Shown: in pieces, positions 20,504-31,251 of the stretch
How the letters are laid out: every line of letters begins with the position of its first letter
Numbering within the stretch: position 1 is the stretch's first letter
NCBI RefSeq assembly: GCF_905220415.1
Contig: NC_059546.1
Location: 10,540,001 to 10,604,000 of the forward strand
DNA: 64,000 nt
Reading direction: 5' to 3'
Source: Colias croceus
Taxonomy: Eukaryota; Arthropoda; Insecta; Lepidoptera; Pieridae
Notes under the pieces: model-generated
The model's input: the letters and a program-made list of their open reading frames with translations, nothing else
The model's database searches: none
What the model was told of the DNA's origin: nothing
Program-made: the position numbers and the translations under genes

Positions 20504-21787
20504 ATACCAATACTCTAAAATAATACTTAATAATAATTATCACTAGATTCCTATCTACACATATGTCGAATCGATAAAGAAACTACTTAAAAGGTTTCCC
20601 TATATCCATCAATCTTTTTATAAAAGAGGTGAATAACATGTTTTTCTCTAAGTTCGGTCAGCTTATCCTTTCAGTTGATTCTTTACGCACTTTAATAAGC
20701 TTATTCGTGAATCTATTTTCAAAGGGTCATTCTTGTGAACTTATTGAGAAGATGTTATTGAATTTATATATTCCTCGTAAAGGCGCAGAGGGATGCTGCA
20801 GCTCAAAAGATTAAAATAAACGAACAAAAGATTTATGGATGTATATTGTATATAAACCCTTTTTATAATAATTTGGACATATAATGCAATTTACTGCGTT
20901 GTTATTTATATAGGAAGTTAATGGTGTTACGCCGATACAAACAAACTGATAAATTGATTGTTTAAAATGTAGTTTCATTTCGTGTGTAACTACTGTTATA
21001 ATATATTATACTATATTTGTTATAAGCACCCTGAATCTAAAAACGTAGCTACTTATTTACCATGACTACTTAAAAGTTGATGGACACAGATGGTTGATCA
21101 CTTACTTGCCCATAACGAGAAAACAACTCGGGTAACGTATGATTTGCATCAACCCCAAAGGGGACGCGGAACTTCGCAAACTCATTTGCCAGTCGTTTAC
21201 AAACAGCCGAACAAACTTTCCCATTTATAGAATAGCTCTTATCTCAAATTTTAAAGTTACACGGATGAAATTTACCTTTGAACATTAATTTGCGCTCACC
21301 AAACCTGGTACGAAATGATAAGCTTTCGCAAGCCGAAGGATTAGACCTTGACCTACTTTTGACAATAGCAAACGGCGCCTCGCAGCATTTTAAGCGATTT
21401 CTGCTCAATTGAACCTGAGGAGTTCAATACGAGAAGATTGTATCTAAATCTGTTTGGGTTTTTCTGCAAGAATGCCGCGCTTCGACGGGTGCGAGGTTCG
21501 AGAATTTCCCGATGTCTGAATTGTAGAAATACTTTTAAAGTGTTGGAATTGGTTGAGATACTTACGATTAAGTTATTCGAAACTGTTGAGAAGGGCTATT
21601 ATATTATGTTAAGTATGTGTTATTTAGGACGTAGCATCTTAATACATAATCCGGTTCATTTCTGATATGGTTTTAAACTATGTGTGATGGTAATAAAAGG
21701 TCTTTAAGATATAGGACAGATTTTACCACTCAAATTTTTTGGTAGAGTTTGTTTTAGCGCCATTTTCTGTGATTTATTTAAACAGCT
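20504..21787. other. no gene called; GC-richer 21120-21520
   Basis: Two plus-strand open frames (20629-20814 and 21438-21665) begin with ATG but show no domain, no splice context and average composition. 21120-21520 is less AT-rich and apparently non-repetitive, so it may hold regulatory DNA. Confidence 0.3.
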
Positions 21788-21986
21788 ACAGTGTGCCTAG
21801 TGCGAGTTTTCATCGAGTACGAAACGTTACTATCGCGTTTGCGTCACAGCGAAATTTGTATGGGGAATCAAAGCTTCCCCATACGTCCGCTAGGGGCGCT
21901 GTTCGATTTCCCATACTAATTCGGCTGTGACGCAAACGCGATAGTAACGTTTCGTACTCGATGAAAACTCGCACTAGGCACACTGT
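21788..21986. mobile_element. 199-bp fold-back MITE, perfect 63-bp arms
   Basis: 21788-21850 (ACAGTGTGCCTAGTGCGAG...) and 21924-21986 are exact inverted copies around a 73-bp spacer. The spacer contains an inner TATGGGGAA/TTCCCCATA stem. Perfect arms imply recent insertion or gene conversion. The open frame at 21739-21930 simply crosses it. Confidence 0.9.
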
Positions 21987-22281
21987 TACCTAACGGTAAG
22001 CATTAGTGTTGTTTTTAAAGATCGACTGTTGTTAAAATATTATTTTATAGCGTTATTTTAATCAAACATTGAATAACCATTTACACTGAATTTTAATCAA
22101 AGTATTGAAACAAAAACTTTTACTTTGTAAACATAATTTCTAATTATGAAATATTGATTTTACTTTAAAATAGGTATTAAATTCGCGGTCAATTTAATTA
22201 ATGAAGTTTTACAAATTAGAGAAACACCGTTCTTTGATAAAATAGATTTACTTATAATTTTATTCTTGATTGTTAAGATTA

Positions 22282-22450
22282 TCCCTACTAATAATTATAA
22301 ATGCGAAAGTCACTATGTCTGTATATCTGTTACGCTTTCCCGCTTAAACCTCTCAACCGATTTTGATGAAATTTGGCAGACAATCTTTAGATCCTGAGAA
22401 ATACCTTTTGCGAAATATGTACCACGGGCGAAGCCGGGGCGGTCCGTCAG
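22282..22450 (+). mobile_element. Helitron-like family E
   Basis: A then TCCCTACTAATAATTATAAA at 22282; ends GGGGCGGTCCGTCAG-T, so CTAG has become TCAG. The hairpin block CACGGGCGAAGCCGGGGC is intact. It aligns along its whole length to the 4363 copy. Confidence 0.65.
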
Positions 22451-22698
22451 TATATTTTTATAAATGTCTTATGAGCAAAATGTTATTGAAGTATAATAAT
22501 TTAAAAGGAAAATAAATATTTTAAATAAATATTTTGACAGGAGTTTGCAAATAGTGAAATTGTTTGCTTAGGATCCGCTGTAGTTCGGAACGTGAATTAT
22601 AATATTTTTATACTATTAATATAGTTTGCTCAGCGAATATTTTACGTCTTTTTATGTTTTTACTTTATTTCTTCACCGTTTAAGCAATTGGTATCCTA

Positions 22699-22861
22699 TC
22701 CTATTAATATTATACATGCGAAAATTTGTGAGAATGGTTGTATGTGTATATAATTGTTACTCTTTTATTGGGTTGGGTTATTGGGTTTTATCCCGGAAAT
22801 CCCACGGGAACGGGAACTATGCCGGTTTTTCTTTGAAAACGCGGGCGGAGCCGTGTTCTAG
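22699..22861 (+). mobile_element. Helitron-like family D, internally shortened
   Basis: A then TCCTATTAATATTATACATG; ends GGAGCCGTGTTCTAG-T. It contains CCCACGGGAACGGGAACTAT. The middle section with the CAGTAGTTTTTACGTGAAAG text is missing. The open frame 22626-22871 is coincidental. Confidence 0.65.
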
Positions 22862-23400
22862 TCATACATAATAATACTATATAAAAACTCAATAATTTGC
22901 ATTATCTTTTTCAAATCCACTGAAATTTGAAAGCATCGACGTAACATTAATTATTATAAGTGCAGCAACGATGCGCCAAAATTTTGTTCAATGTTATATA
23001 ACACAGCCTCCGTACTTCAGCTTACATTTCAATGATGTAAGTGCTTAACCGACTGCGAGGAGGAGGATCATGTCGAATGTATTCCAACTGCATAAGATGA
23101 AAGGCACTCCCTTATGATATTATGCACGTGCATGCACATGCAGACTCACACGCACACACTGACATTTACAAACAATGTCCTGCTTCTTCGAATTTAGTCA
23201 AATGGTGCTACTATAAAAAAAAATAGTAGACTGAATAAAAGATTCAAATAGTGTTATGTTCGTTTTTTTATGAAACATTGTTCTTGCTAAGATATACATC
23301 AAACATATTCACTACCATGCAAACATGTATATAATTGCGTACAATTTATTTGTAGTTTCAATATAACATTCTAATTTAGAAGCTACTATCTTATACGGCA
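22862..23400. other. AT-rich stretch with CA/GT-rich patch
   Basis: A short alternating purine-pyrimidine patch (GCACGTGCATGCACATGC) lies near 23123. No gene seen. Confidence 0.35.
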
Positions 23401-23588
23401 CTAGCTGCGCTCCGCGGTTTCACCCGCGTGGCACCGCTCCTGTTGGTGTTAGCGTGATGAAATAACATAGCCTTCCTTGATGAATGGGCTATCTAGCACC
23501 GAAAGAATTTTTCAAATCGGACCAGTAATTCCTGAGATTAGCGCGTTCAATCAAACAAACTCTTCAGCTTTATAATATTAAATATAGA
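23401..23588 (-). mobile_element. Helitron-like family B, intact ends
   Basis: Forward A-CTAGCTGCGCTCCGCGG at 23401 and TATAGA-T at 23588. The hairpin pair CCGCGG/CACCCGCG is intact. The body is close to the family consensus apart from CTTCCTTGATGAATGGGC. Confidence 0.75.
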
Positions 23589-24391
23589 TACTACAGATAA
23601 TATACCATGTTACGATTATCTATGTAACAGTTTGTTCCCAGTGGAAGCTGTGCGTATGAATTATATGACGTCATTAATTATTTGTCACAGTCTGTATAAT
23701 GCGGTTGAACATTTGCATATTATGGCGCGATTACAGTGCGTATAACCTTGTTTTCGTTAGTTTTGGTTTATTCCACGCGTTTGGAGAAGTAATTAGTAAT
23801 CTTAGGAGGATCTAGACATAAGATAATAATTATTACAATCAGAGGGCTCGTAGTTATGTTGTTATATTAAAGTAAAAACTATTATATCTGCTTTAATATG
23901 TAAATATCATTATATTTCTATTAGTTTCCATCTAATATGTACTATGTAATCTTTTCATATTGAATAATGTGGATATAGAATAGAGTTTTCGAAGAAATTT
24001 TAATCTGGAACAAGTTCCTACTTCCTGCTAGTAATATTATCAAAATGAAAGATTGTATGCATCGATTTAGGGTTATACGGATGTATATTTGTTATTCTAT
24101 CACGCAAAAATGCTTATATAATTTGTATGAATTTGGTACAGAGATAGATGATGTGCTAATTCAAACTATGTAGGTTGTATTAATACAACGTATGTATGTA
24201 TACCAGGTAACCACTTGAGTGAAGCCGCGGGTTCCAGTTAGTATATCATAATTTTATTAGTAAGTCAAAGAAAAATAAATTGCATATTCTACTTTAATAC
24301 AAATTAATCTTTGTGCTTAAGCTTAATGCACATTAAGCTTTTTCAACAAGCCTTACACATCTACATCGTTTTTAAGCAATAATACATGACC

Positions 24392-24855
24392 AAAAGCTGA
24401 TCCCAACAACCAACACAATTAGCATAATACAATGAAACACTTGCTGACAGCTTCACAACTAAGATTTATGGCTTTGTGAGATAGAATGCGTTCTTAGCAC
24501 GCGTCAGAGCTTTGTCACTCTATTAGACGGTATATTACCGCGTAATACAACACAATTTGGCGTCATAGCGTGGCATCAGGTTAGCGCTCTGACGTGCTAA
24601 GTATGCGTTCAATCTGACAAAGCCTTAAGTGTCCCACGGGTCAGTAGCGACGCAATAATAACAATCAATAGCATAGTGTTCAAACCCCGAATTGAAAAGG
24701 GTTTGCTATGACCCTTTGACGTAGAGCGCTATGATTTAATTTCACTTTGAGCTACGATGTGGCTACGGATTGCTACGACCGCTACGTATGCTACGGAGCA
24801 TATTGTCGGTTATTTCACTTTGAACGTTTTAGGTTACAATTTTTCTAAGTAATTT
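24392..24855. repeat. tandem duplication, copy 1 (carries a MITE)
   Basis: Shares with copy 2 the order AAGCTGATCC, GACAGCTTCACAACTAAGAT, AAGTGTCCCAC, ATTGAAAAGGGTT, CCTTTGACGTAGA, TTTAATTTCACTTTGAGCTA, repeated GCTACG hexamers, and GTTTAGGTTA. It is longer than copy 2 mainly because of the 145-bp insertion at 24480. The copies are diverged by many substitutions, so the duplication is old. Confidence 0.75.
24480..24624. mobile_element. 145-bp MITE inserted in one duplicate
   Basis: Ends GGCTTTGTGAGATAGAATGC and, inverted, GGCTTTGTCAGATTGAACGC are near-identical, and the match continues with TTAGCACG.. on both sides. TTA flanks both ends (one extra T on the left). Copy 2 shows the empty site ACTAAGATTAAGTGTCCC. 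TTA duplication with GG-starting ends fits PIF/Harbinger (Tourist-like) MITEs. Confidence 0.75.
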
Positions 24856-25165
24856 ACAAGCTGATCCTAACTAGTACATACAATAATTAATTAATATAAC
24901 ACAGTGAAACATATCTTACTGACAGCTTCACAACTAAGATTAAGTGTCCCACAGGACAGTAGCAACGCAATAATAATCAATAGTCTAGTGTTCAAACATT
25001 GAAAAGGGTTGGCTACGGTCCTTTGACGTAGAAGCTGTCGCTGATTTAATTTCACTTTGAGCTACGGTGTGGCTACGAATTCCTACGAACGCTACGTATG
25101 CTACGTATGCTACGAAACGTATTGACGGAATTTCACACTGAGTGGTTTAGGTTAAATTCATCTAT
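24856..25165. repeat. tandem duplication, copy 2 (empty site)
   Basis: Second unit, directly abutting copy 1. It contains an expanded GCTACGTATGCTACGTATGC run where copy 1 has a single GCTACGTATGCTACG. It ends GGTTTAGGTTAAATTC. Confidence 0.7.
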
Positions 25166-26221
25166 GTCGAAGTGAATACTTTTTGAATGATAATTTTATT
25201 TCTGTCTTATAATTTTAAATTTAAGTTTGAAATGGATGGATATATTTATACAAATAGATATTATTAATTTCGTTCTGATTAATTTTATTTTGTTTCAATA
25301 TTAAAGTGTTATCAAAACTTTGGTATATCGCGATAGCAGACCTAATATTCCTTGGAGAAAAAAGCTATTTTCGTAGTTGCTTTTTTCAAATTCAATCCAA
25401 AACGATAATTTGTATTTAAATCTAAATAGAGAATATTTAAAAAACAGAAAGGATTTTGCGTTTCTTCACGTTTGTAAATGTAAAACGTCTGCGGGGAAAG
25501 GGTTAATAGGAAGGCGTCGACAAATATCTCCATTAGTATTGGCTTCGAAGAAAGAACATGCTTACAGGAAAGGAATTTAATAGGGAAAATGTAAAATCTT
25601 TATAATAGCTCGGTAGTTTCTTTAACAAAATAATGTAAGAAGCATCTTTTGTATCGTTTATTTTCTTGTCCATAGCAAAGAGCTATTTAAAATATTTGTT
25701 TACTAATAGTAGATAATATTATCACGAATGAAATTTTACATTCAAACAAAGTAAAGAACGGCGAAAGACGCGAGTTCCAATCCCGCCTCATGATCGAATT
25801 TTTCTTTAAAAATTTCTCAAATTCATACTCGTTTAAAAATAAACTTGTACTTCATTCAAATATACGAAATTTATTCTAAATCATTTCTATTTAGATACAG
25901 CAATATATTTTGCGAGAACTCGTCAACATTTTACTTAAAAAAAAACAAACGATAGACTGAACGTTTTATTTAAGAATATTTTAAGCAAATTTGGGACAAA
26001 TATTCACATTTTTTAGCCTCGATATTACGGTGGTTTGCGTTATATAATCTGAGCTCTTTGATCGATCAAGTCTTCCACCTCGAATATTGGAATATTGAGG
26101 GGCTTCTATACTTAAATTGCTTGAATACAATCTTATACTAAAGCCTTCTTAAAGTCGGATGAAAGATAAAGTATTCTGAGACAAAAGATTGTAAATATAA
26201 AATTGTTTTTTTATTTATCAG
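25166..26221. other. non-coding; old SINE trace at 25756
   Basis: Overlapping open frames on both strands near 25342-25580 are mutual shadows with no domain. The final bases (GTTTTTTTATTTATCAG, 26205-26221) form the pyrimidine-rich acceptor of the candidate exon. Confidence 0.35.
25756..25812 (+). mobile_element. SINE remnant around a B-box
   Basis: GAGTTCCAATCCCGCCTC resembles a tRNA B-box and is followed by ATGATCGAATTTTTCTTT. The same pair of motifs appears in reverse at 50135 and 57510, which supports a common tRNA-derived family. No A-box survives. Confidence 0.4.
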
Positions 26222-26308
26222 CACATTATCCTTATTAGAACTGCTCCAATTGGTGAAAGAAAACAAGCGACTAGAAATCAGCACGTTGAAGCACCAATAA
26301 AATTGAAG
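26222..26308 (+). CDS. candidate internal exon, 87 nt
   Basis: Preceded by TTTTTTTATTTATCAG and followed by AAG|GTAAGTG, a near-ideal acceptor-donor pair. Two frames are usable. In phase 0 all 29 codons are open (starting HIILIRTAPIGER). In the frame using the first base as a third codon position it reads TLSLLELLQLVKENKRLEIS, then five more residues and a stop. The second looks like a leucine-rich amphipathic helix and would be a protein C-terminus. The 8310 exon ends in phase 1 and, joined directly, would stop after four further codons, so an intervening exon would be needed or the two are unrelated. No homologue is recognised. Confidence 0.35.
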
Positions 26309-26420
26309 GTAAGTGACATCTTTAATAAGACTTGGCTAGACTGATGATAATGATGAAGATGATGTTAGTGAGAATGATATTCATACCGTGTTATCCAAAA
26401 TAGACGTTGACTTCTTATAA

Positions 26421-26550
26421 TCCATACTAATATTATAGATGCGAAAGTAACTCTGTCTGTCTGTTACTCAATCACGCCTTAACTACTGAACCAATTTGCA
26501 TGAAAGGAGAATGCCCATTTTTGGTACTGGTTTTTCTCATGCATCATGAC
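26421..26550 (+). mobile_element. Helitron-like family E, 5' portion
   Basis: A then TCCATACTAATATTATAGAT, GCGAAAGTAACTCTGTCTGT and a CTGAACCAATTTGCATGAAA block. The 3' half and CTAG end are missing; the break is near 26550. Confidence 0.5.
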
Positions 26551-27384
26551 AACAATACTATTAAAAAAATCTCTTCAATTTAGAGGCCTTCTTACCATCG
26601 GAAAATATATTTTGAACAGGGAATGTTTTGTAAAGTCTAATAAGACATGTAATTGTTTAGATCCGTTGCCATAGATTTAGTATCCATTACCGGTTACCAC
26701 GGTAACCAAGCGGTAATTATTATGACATTTATTATGGTAAATAGCTAAATGTATTAATATCGATTATTGTTTTCATTGAATTACAAAAAAATCAATTAAC
26801 ATAAAATCACTCTGTAAGGTATTGTTTATACACTGTAGGTTGTTTTAACATATATAGTGAAGTAAAATAATATAAATATATATAAAAAATATTATTATGA
26901 CATAGCTTGGTAGGTAACCAGTTATTTCTTATTTGTTTCTTTCTTCGAATATGTAGTGAAAAAATGATTCAAACAACAACAACAATATGTAAACCGAATA
27001 AAAACTCTATTGGCATTTTTTAAATATAATATATTTAGGTTTTCTTGAAATCCGTCCCGAAAGATTTCTGGTGCCTACCTACACTAGCCGATGAACAGAT
27101 AGACTTTGTCTGAAAGCATAAGCTCTACGTATAGATTAAATATGTTAAACGAAAAATAACCTTCAGACGATAAAATACTACCTAAATCACACATAAACCT
27201 AACTAAATCGGGTTTATTTAAGTTTTGAGGTTAATTCACATTTTTCTCAATATCTTGAAAACCCCTGTTTTTATCACAAAAAAATCAATTGGTAAAAATC
27301 TTTTGAATATCGAAGAACCCTCCAAAACCACTCTGGCATTGATGCAACACTATACTGTGGTCCATACTTTCATGGGCATTCTCC

Positions 27385-27540
27385 TTTGGTATAGAGATAT
27401 TTTGATACCCGAGAAAGGACATAGGCTACTAATTTTACAATAGGGACATAGGATAGGTTTTATCCCGGAAATCCCACGGGAACGGAAACTATGCGGGTTC
27501 TTTTTTGAAAACGCGGGTGAAGCCGCGGGCGGAAAGCTAG
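27385..27540 (+). mobile_element. Helitron-like family D/E chimera, 3' part
   Basis: CCCGAGAAAGGACATAGGCT (family E-like) is followed by GGATAGGTTTTATCCCGGAA, CCCACGGGAACGGAAACTAT (family D) and GAAGCCGCGGGCGGAAAGCTAG-T is intact at the end. The 5' terminus is not identifiable. Overlapping open frames at 27225-27547 are shadows. Confidence 0.55.
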
Positions 27541-28882
27541 TCTTCATATAAATTTTGATTCCCTATCTCCCAAAAGTTTAATTCATCTTTATATTTTTTT
27601 TAACGATGAAAAGGTATGTTAGAAAGAGGACACAGATAGAATTTAATCATTTTAATTTGCATGAGTAATAAGGTCCCTCGCGACTTTTGGAAAAAAGTTG
27701 TTAACTAATTGTATTTATTCAAGTAATATCTGTGTATAATTGATTTAAAAAAAATCCTACATTTACCAACAAAAAGAAGAAGAAGGAGAACAATATTCTC
27801 TGGGTATGTGAAATATAATATTTTATAAGAATATCACTTACTAATGATACAAGTAAACCCATCGTCAGTGGATAAATTTGGATTATAATCCCAAACACTG
27901 GTATATTTGAGATAATTCTTAGAATGGAATTTTTACAAAATTGCGGCTAATATATTTATAACCAAACAGCTTCAAACTCCTTAAGTTTTGTAGAGAATGA
28001 AATAAAATTTCGGCTCAGAAGAACTACGAAGAATGACTTTTTGTAAATGGTATGCCAGGTAAATTTGAGATAAATATTAGCTACTTGGAAATCGATCCCA
28101 GGACCTTGCGATGTACTATTCAGTGTTCGTACTAGGATAGACTAAATATACATAAAATAGATACTTTAAATTTTTAATCAAACGAAAAAAAATGTATAAA
28201 TTTCTAAATGCAGGAAGCTGTCGCAATTTTCAAATAAATTGAAATTCAGTACGATAGGCAGATTTTAATTTGGTGTCAGTCATTTTTGTCAAAACGTCAT
28301 GCCGATTCGTCGTAATTTATAAAACGCCGAGCGGAGATATCGAAGTATTTTAATTGTATTCAAATTTATGATTCGATCAACACTATCTAAAAATATAATA
28401 TTACAAAAAAGATTGCAACGTATTTATTTATTGCAACCAAATATGAATGCATTTTCTTCGACTAAAATTAGAAAATTGATAAAGTTTTCAGTTTTACACA
28501 GTTTCTGTGGAAACACATGCTAGTATAAAATATACCACTTTATTCTACGTGCTTGGCTCATTTATTCAATGACAAACACATTTAAAAACCTCGTTCTGCG
28601 TTATTAAAACACGTCCTTATTTCACGGAATTACACGTTATTTTTTTAAATGAACTCGTTTCGCGAGAATTACATTCAGTTACGGTTATTCTTTTTGTACA
28701 ACCCTTTTACGATTCCATTATTTGCGACGATAATGTGCGGTTTATGCTCCTCCTCAGGTAATGGCTTCCACCCCCATTTGTTACTGAACGTGCGTAATTT
28801 GAATGGAAATTTACGTTTTTATTGCTATATCTGTTATGGCGCTTTCACGTTTCGCCTACCGTTGGGAAGTAGTATATTATCT
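27541..28882. other. AT-rich stretch, no gene called
   Basis: The 102-codon open frame at 28649-28957 opens in ordinary AT-rich DNA and runs into the fold-back at 28883, so its last third is MITE sequence. No domain or splice context supports it. ATCGATCCCAGGACCTTGCG near 28090 may be an old retroposon trace. Confidence 0.35.
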
Positions 28883-29043
28883 GCCCCCCTAGCCAAGTGG
28901 CTTTCTGTTAGCGTAGCGTTCAATAGAATAGACTACGAATGTATGAGATTGACGTAAGCTGTAGATAACGTATCTAATCTCATACATTCGTAGTCTATTC
29001 TATTGAACGCTACGCTAACAGAAAGCCACTTGGCTAGGGGGGC
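28883..29043. mobile_element. 161-bp fold-back MITE, perfect 68-bp arms
   Basis: 28883-28950 (GCCCCCCTAGCCAAGTGGC...) and 28976-29043 are exact inverted copies around a 25-bp loop. Clear target duplication is not visible. The intact 68-bp stem with a short loop could act as a long hairpin RNA if transcribed. Confidence 0.9.
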
Positions 29044-29220
29044 TGTACGTTTTATGATTACAATATTACAATATATATATCGTTTATTTTCTTATTCTTT
29101 CATAGACATAAACATGGACATATTCAATATAGTTTAGTTAGAGTTTAGATTCGTGACGATATTGATATGATTGTAGGCTATAAAATTAATTAAGAGGTAC
29201 TTCTTCATGATATATTATCA

Positions 29221-29403
29221 TCTTTACTAATATTATAAAGCTGAAACGTTTGTTTGTTTGAACGCGCTAATCTCGGGAACTACTGGTCCGATTTCAAAAA
29301 TTATTTCATTTATCGAGCATGGTTATAGCCTATAGGCTATATTTCGTCACGCTACGACCAACAGGAGTTGAGCCACGGGGGTGAAACCGCGCGGAGCAGC
29401 TAG
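29221..29403 (+). mobile_element. Helitron-like family B, intact ends
   Basis: A then TCTTTACTAATATTATAAAG; ends GTGAAACCGCGCGGAGCAGCTAG-T. First of three Helitron-like copies in the same orientation within 1.5 kb. Confidence 0.75.
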
Positions 29404-29895
29404 TAATAGATAATTACTAAGTTATGTCGGTAGGTAAAGGTACTAACCTGCCTCTTTGCTTGCACTGACATAAAAAAAACTAGTGTTATGTACTTGTATA
29501 AGAAAGTATTTGACATATATTAAGGAATACCTAAGCAAACTCGTGACGGACCACTAGTTGTATTATATTAGGAAAATACATTGAATTTCGACTTACACAA
29601 AAATTGCCTTCGTTTCAGAATTCCGAAGCTAATATGCGAAAACGTACCTTTCCGGGTGACTTAAATCATATCTATTTTCGTAAATTTTTCATTATAAGGA
29701 AGGCTTTGTTCAGAGATATTAAAAATGAAATTACTTTGCCATCAATAATATATTATAAATGAAGAAATATCTCCGTTTTTATGTAGGTAACTATTTACGC
29801 TAAAACCGATAAAATAACTTTGATAACAATTTAAGTAGAAGAGGTAAGTTCTTTTTACTACAAGAAGGAGATAAAATTATTTTATCTTTACCACA

Positions 29896-30067
29896 TCACT
29901 GCATAGTATAAAACAAAGTCGCTTTTTCTGTCTCTATGTCCCTTTAAAACGTCGCAACGGATTTAGATCCGGTTTTTTTTAATAGATGGAGTGATTCAAG
30001 AGGAAGGTTTTAGTATATATATTATTAGGTTTAGACAAAGCGGGCGAAGCCGCGGGCGGTAAGCTAG
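29896..30067 (+). mobile_element. Helitron-like family C, intact ends
   Basis: A then TCACTGCATAGTATAAAACA; ends GAAGCCGCGGGCGGTAAGCTAG-T as two overlapping blocks. The GTATGCTTAAATCTT segment is deleted relative to the 51192 copy. Confidence 0.75.
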
Positions 30068-30496
30068 TATTATATAATACTAAGTATACTACACTTTACT
30101 GAAAATAGGACTTTATAGAATGCCAGTTTATCGCATAAAAGCGCGGAAGGTGAATTACTAAAGACTTCAAAAGAAAAACAGTTGCGTCAATTTTTTGCAA
30201 ACACAAGCATACTTTTTGACCACCTTTTGTACGAACACAATTTTGTTCCATTTCTACACGTTCAGGCTCTTATAATTCTTTCTCACAATCGTGCGAGGCA
30301 CTAAAGCCGTCGCCAAGTATTTTATGCGACGTACGTTTGGCGCGAAATCGGTATTGACTATTGACTTTGGAGGGATTAGGTTTTATCTTTTCTTTGATTG
30401 TATTGGGAATGTAACTTCATACGCCTTTGTACAGGTATTTATTTACTGCATTGATTTGAGATATGGATAAATTTGACTTTGAGATTTACACGTAAA

Positions 30497-30676
30497 TCTA
30501 TACTAATATTATAAAGCTTTGTTTGTTTGAACGCGCTAATCTCAGAAACTTCTAGTTTGATTTGAAAAATTCTTTCGGTGTTAGATAGCTCATTTATTGA
30601 GGAAGGTTATAGGCTATATTATATCATCAACCTAAGACCAACAGGCAATGCGGGTGAAACCGCGGGGCACAGCTAG
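30497..30676 (+). mobile_element. Helitron-like family B, intact ends
   Basis: A then TCTATACTAATATTATAAAG; ends GTGAAACCGCGGGGCACAG-CTAG-T. The 3' stem GCGG/CCGC with a GTGAAA loop is exact. A small deletion removes the GAGCGGAGCC segment before it. Confidence 0.8.
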
Positions 30677-30810
30677 TTATAGATTATAACATTTTACTTA
30701 TATTAAAAAAGACTTATCTGTAGTTTAGTAGTTTTTATTTCAACGAATCTGGTTCAAACCGGGCGAAGCCACAACATTGAACTAGTTTAATATCCTATTA
30801 ATTCCTCTAA

Positions 30811-30985
30811 GAGCTGATTTTTCAATCCTTGGTTAAAACTTATTCATCGAATAACGTATTAAAGTAACATTTGAAAAATGTATTCTAATTGTCCGTATTT
30901 GACAGTTTACAGGTGACATTTTAAAATGTTCGTATAATACTTTATTGGACGGATAAATTTTATCCAAGGATTGAAAAATCGGCCC
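30811..30985. mobile_element. PIF/Harbinger-like MITE, 175 bp
   Basis: Ends GAGCTGATTTTTCAATCCTT and, inverted, GGGCCGATTTTTCAATCCTT, each flanked by TAA (30808-30810 and 30986-30988). Similarity between arms continues imperfectly for about 75 bp. A TAA duplication with GRGC-starting ends is the PIF/Harbinger pattern. Confidence 0.65.
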
Positions 30986-31251
30986 TAAATATAATTACAA
31001 TTTCTGTTCACAATAATTCATATAACTCAGAGTTCCTGTTGTTTAGTTTGATCATAATAAAAGAGAAAATACGACTAATAAAAGGCCCAAAAATTGGGCA
31101 AGATTGATTGTTCCACGTCGTTGTTTACAGAAAAGTTTTACACGTGTCTACACACTGGAGGAAATGAAACCATAACGCAATATCCGCTGCAAAAACGATC
31201 AAATATATATAAACTAAATTTAATATACATCTTTCACTTTCAAAATATTTT

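Noticed and set aside
21344..21354. AGGTCA-like half-sites (GACCTTGACCT) suggesting a nuclear receptor site
   Set aside because: Imperfect match with no other support.
23666..23673. Perfect TGACGTCA (CREB/ATF-type) site; another at 49517-49524
   Set aside because: An 8-bp palindrome is expected about once per window of this size by chance, and no promoter is nearby.
28085..28130. ATCGATCCCAGGACCTTGCG as a retroposon B-box on the minus strand
   Set aside because: Too short, and no second copy in the window.
28649..28957. 102-codon open frame on the plus strand
   Set aside because: Its last third is the left arm of the 28883 fold-back, and the rest has no domain, splice signal or coding bias.
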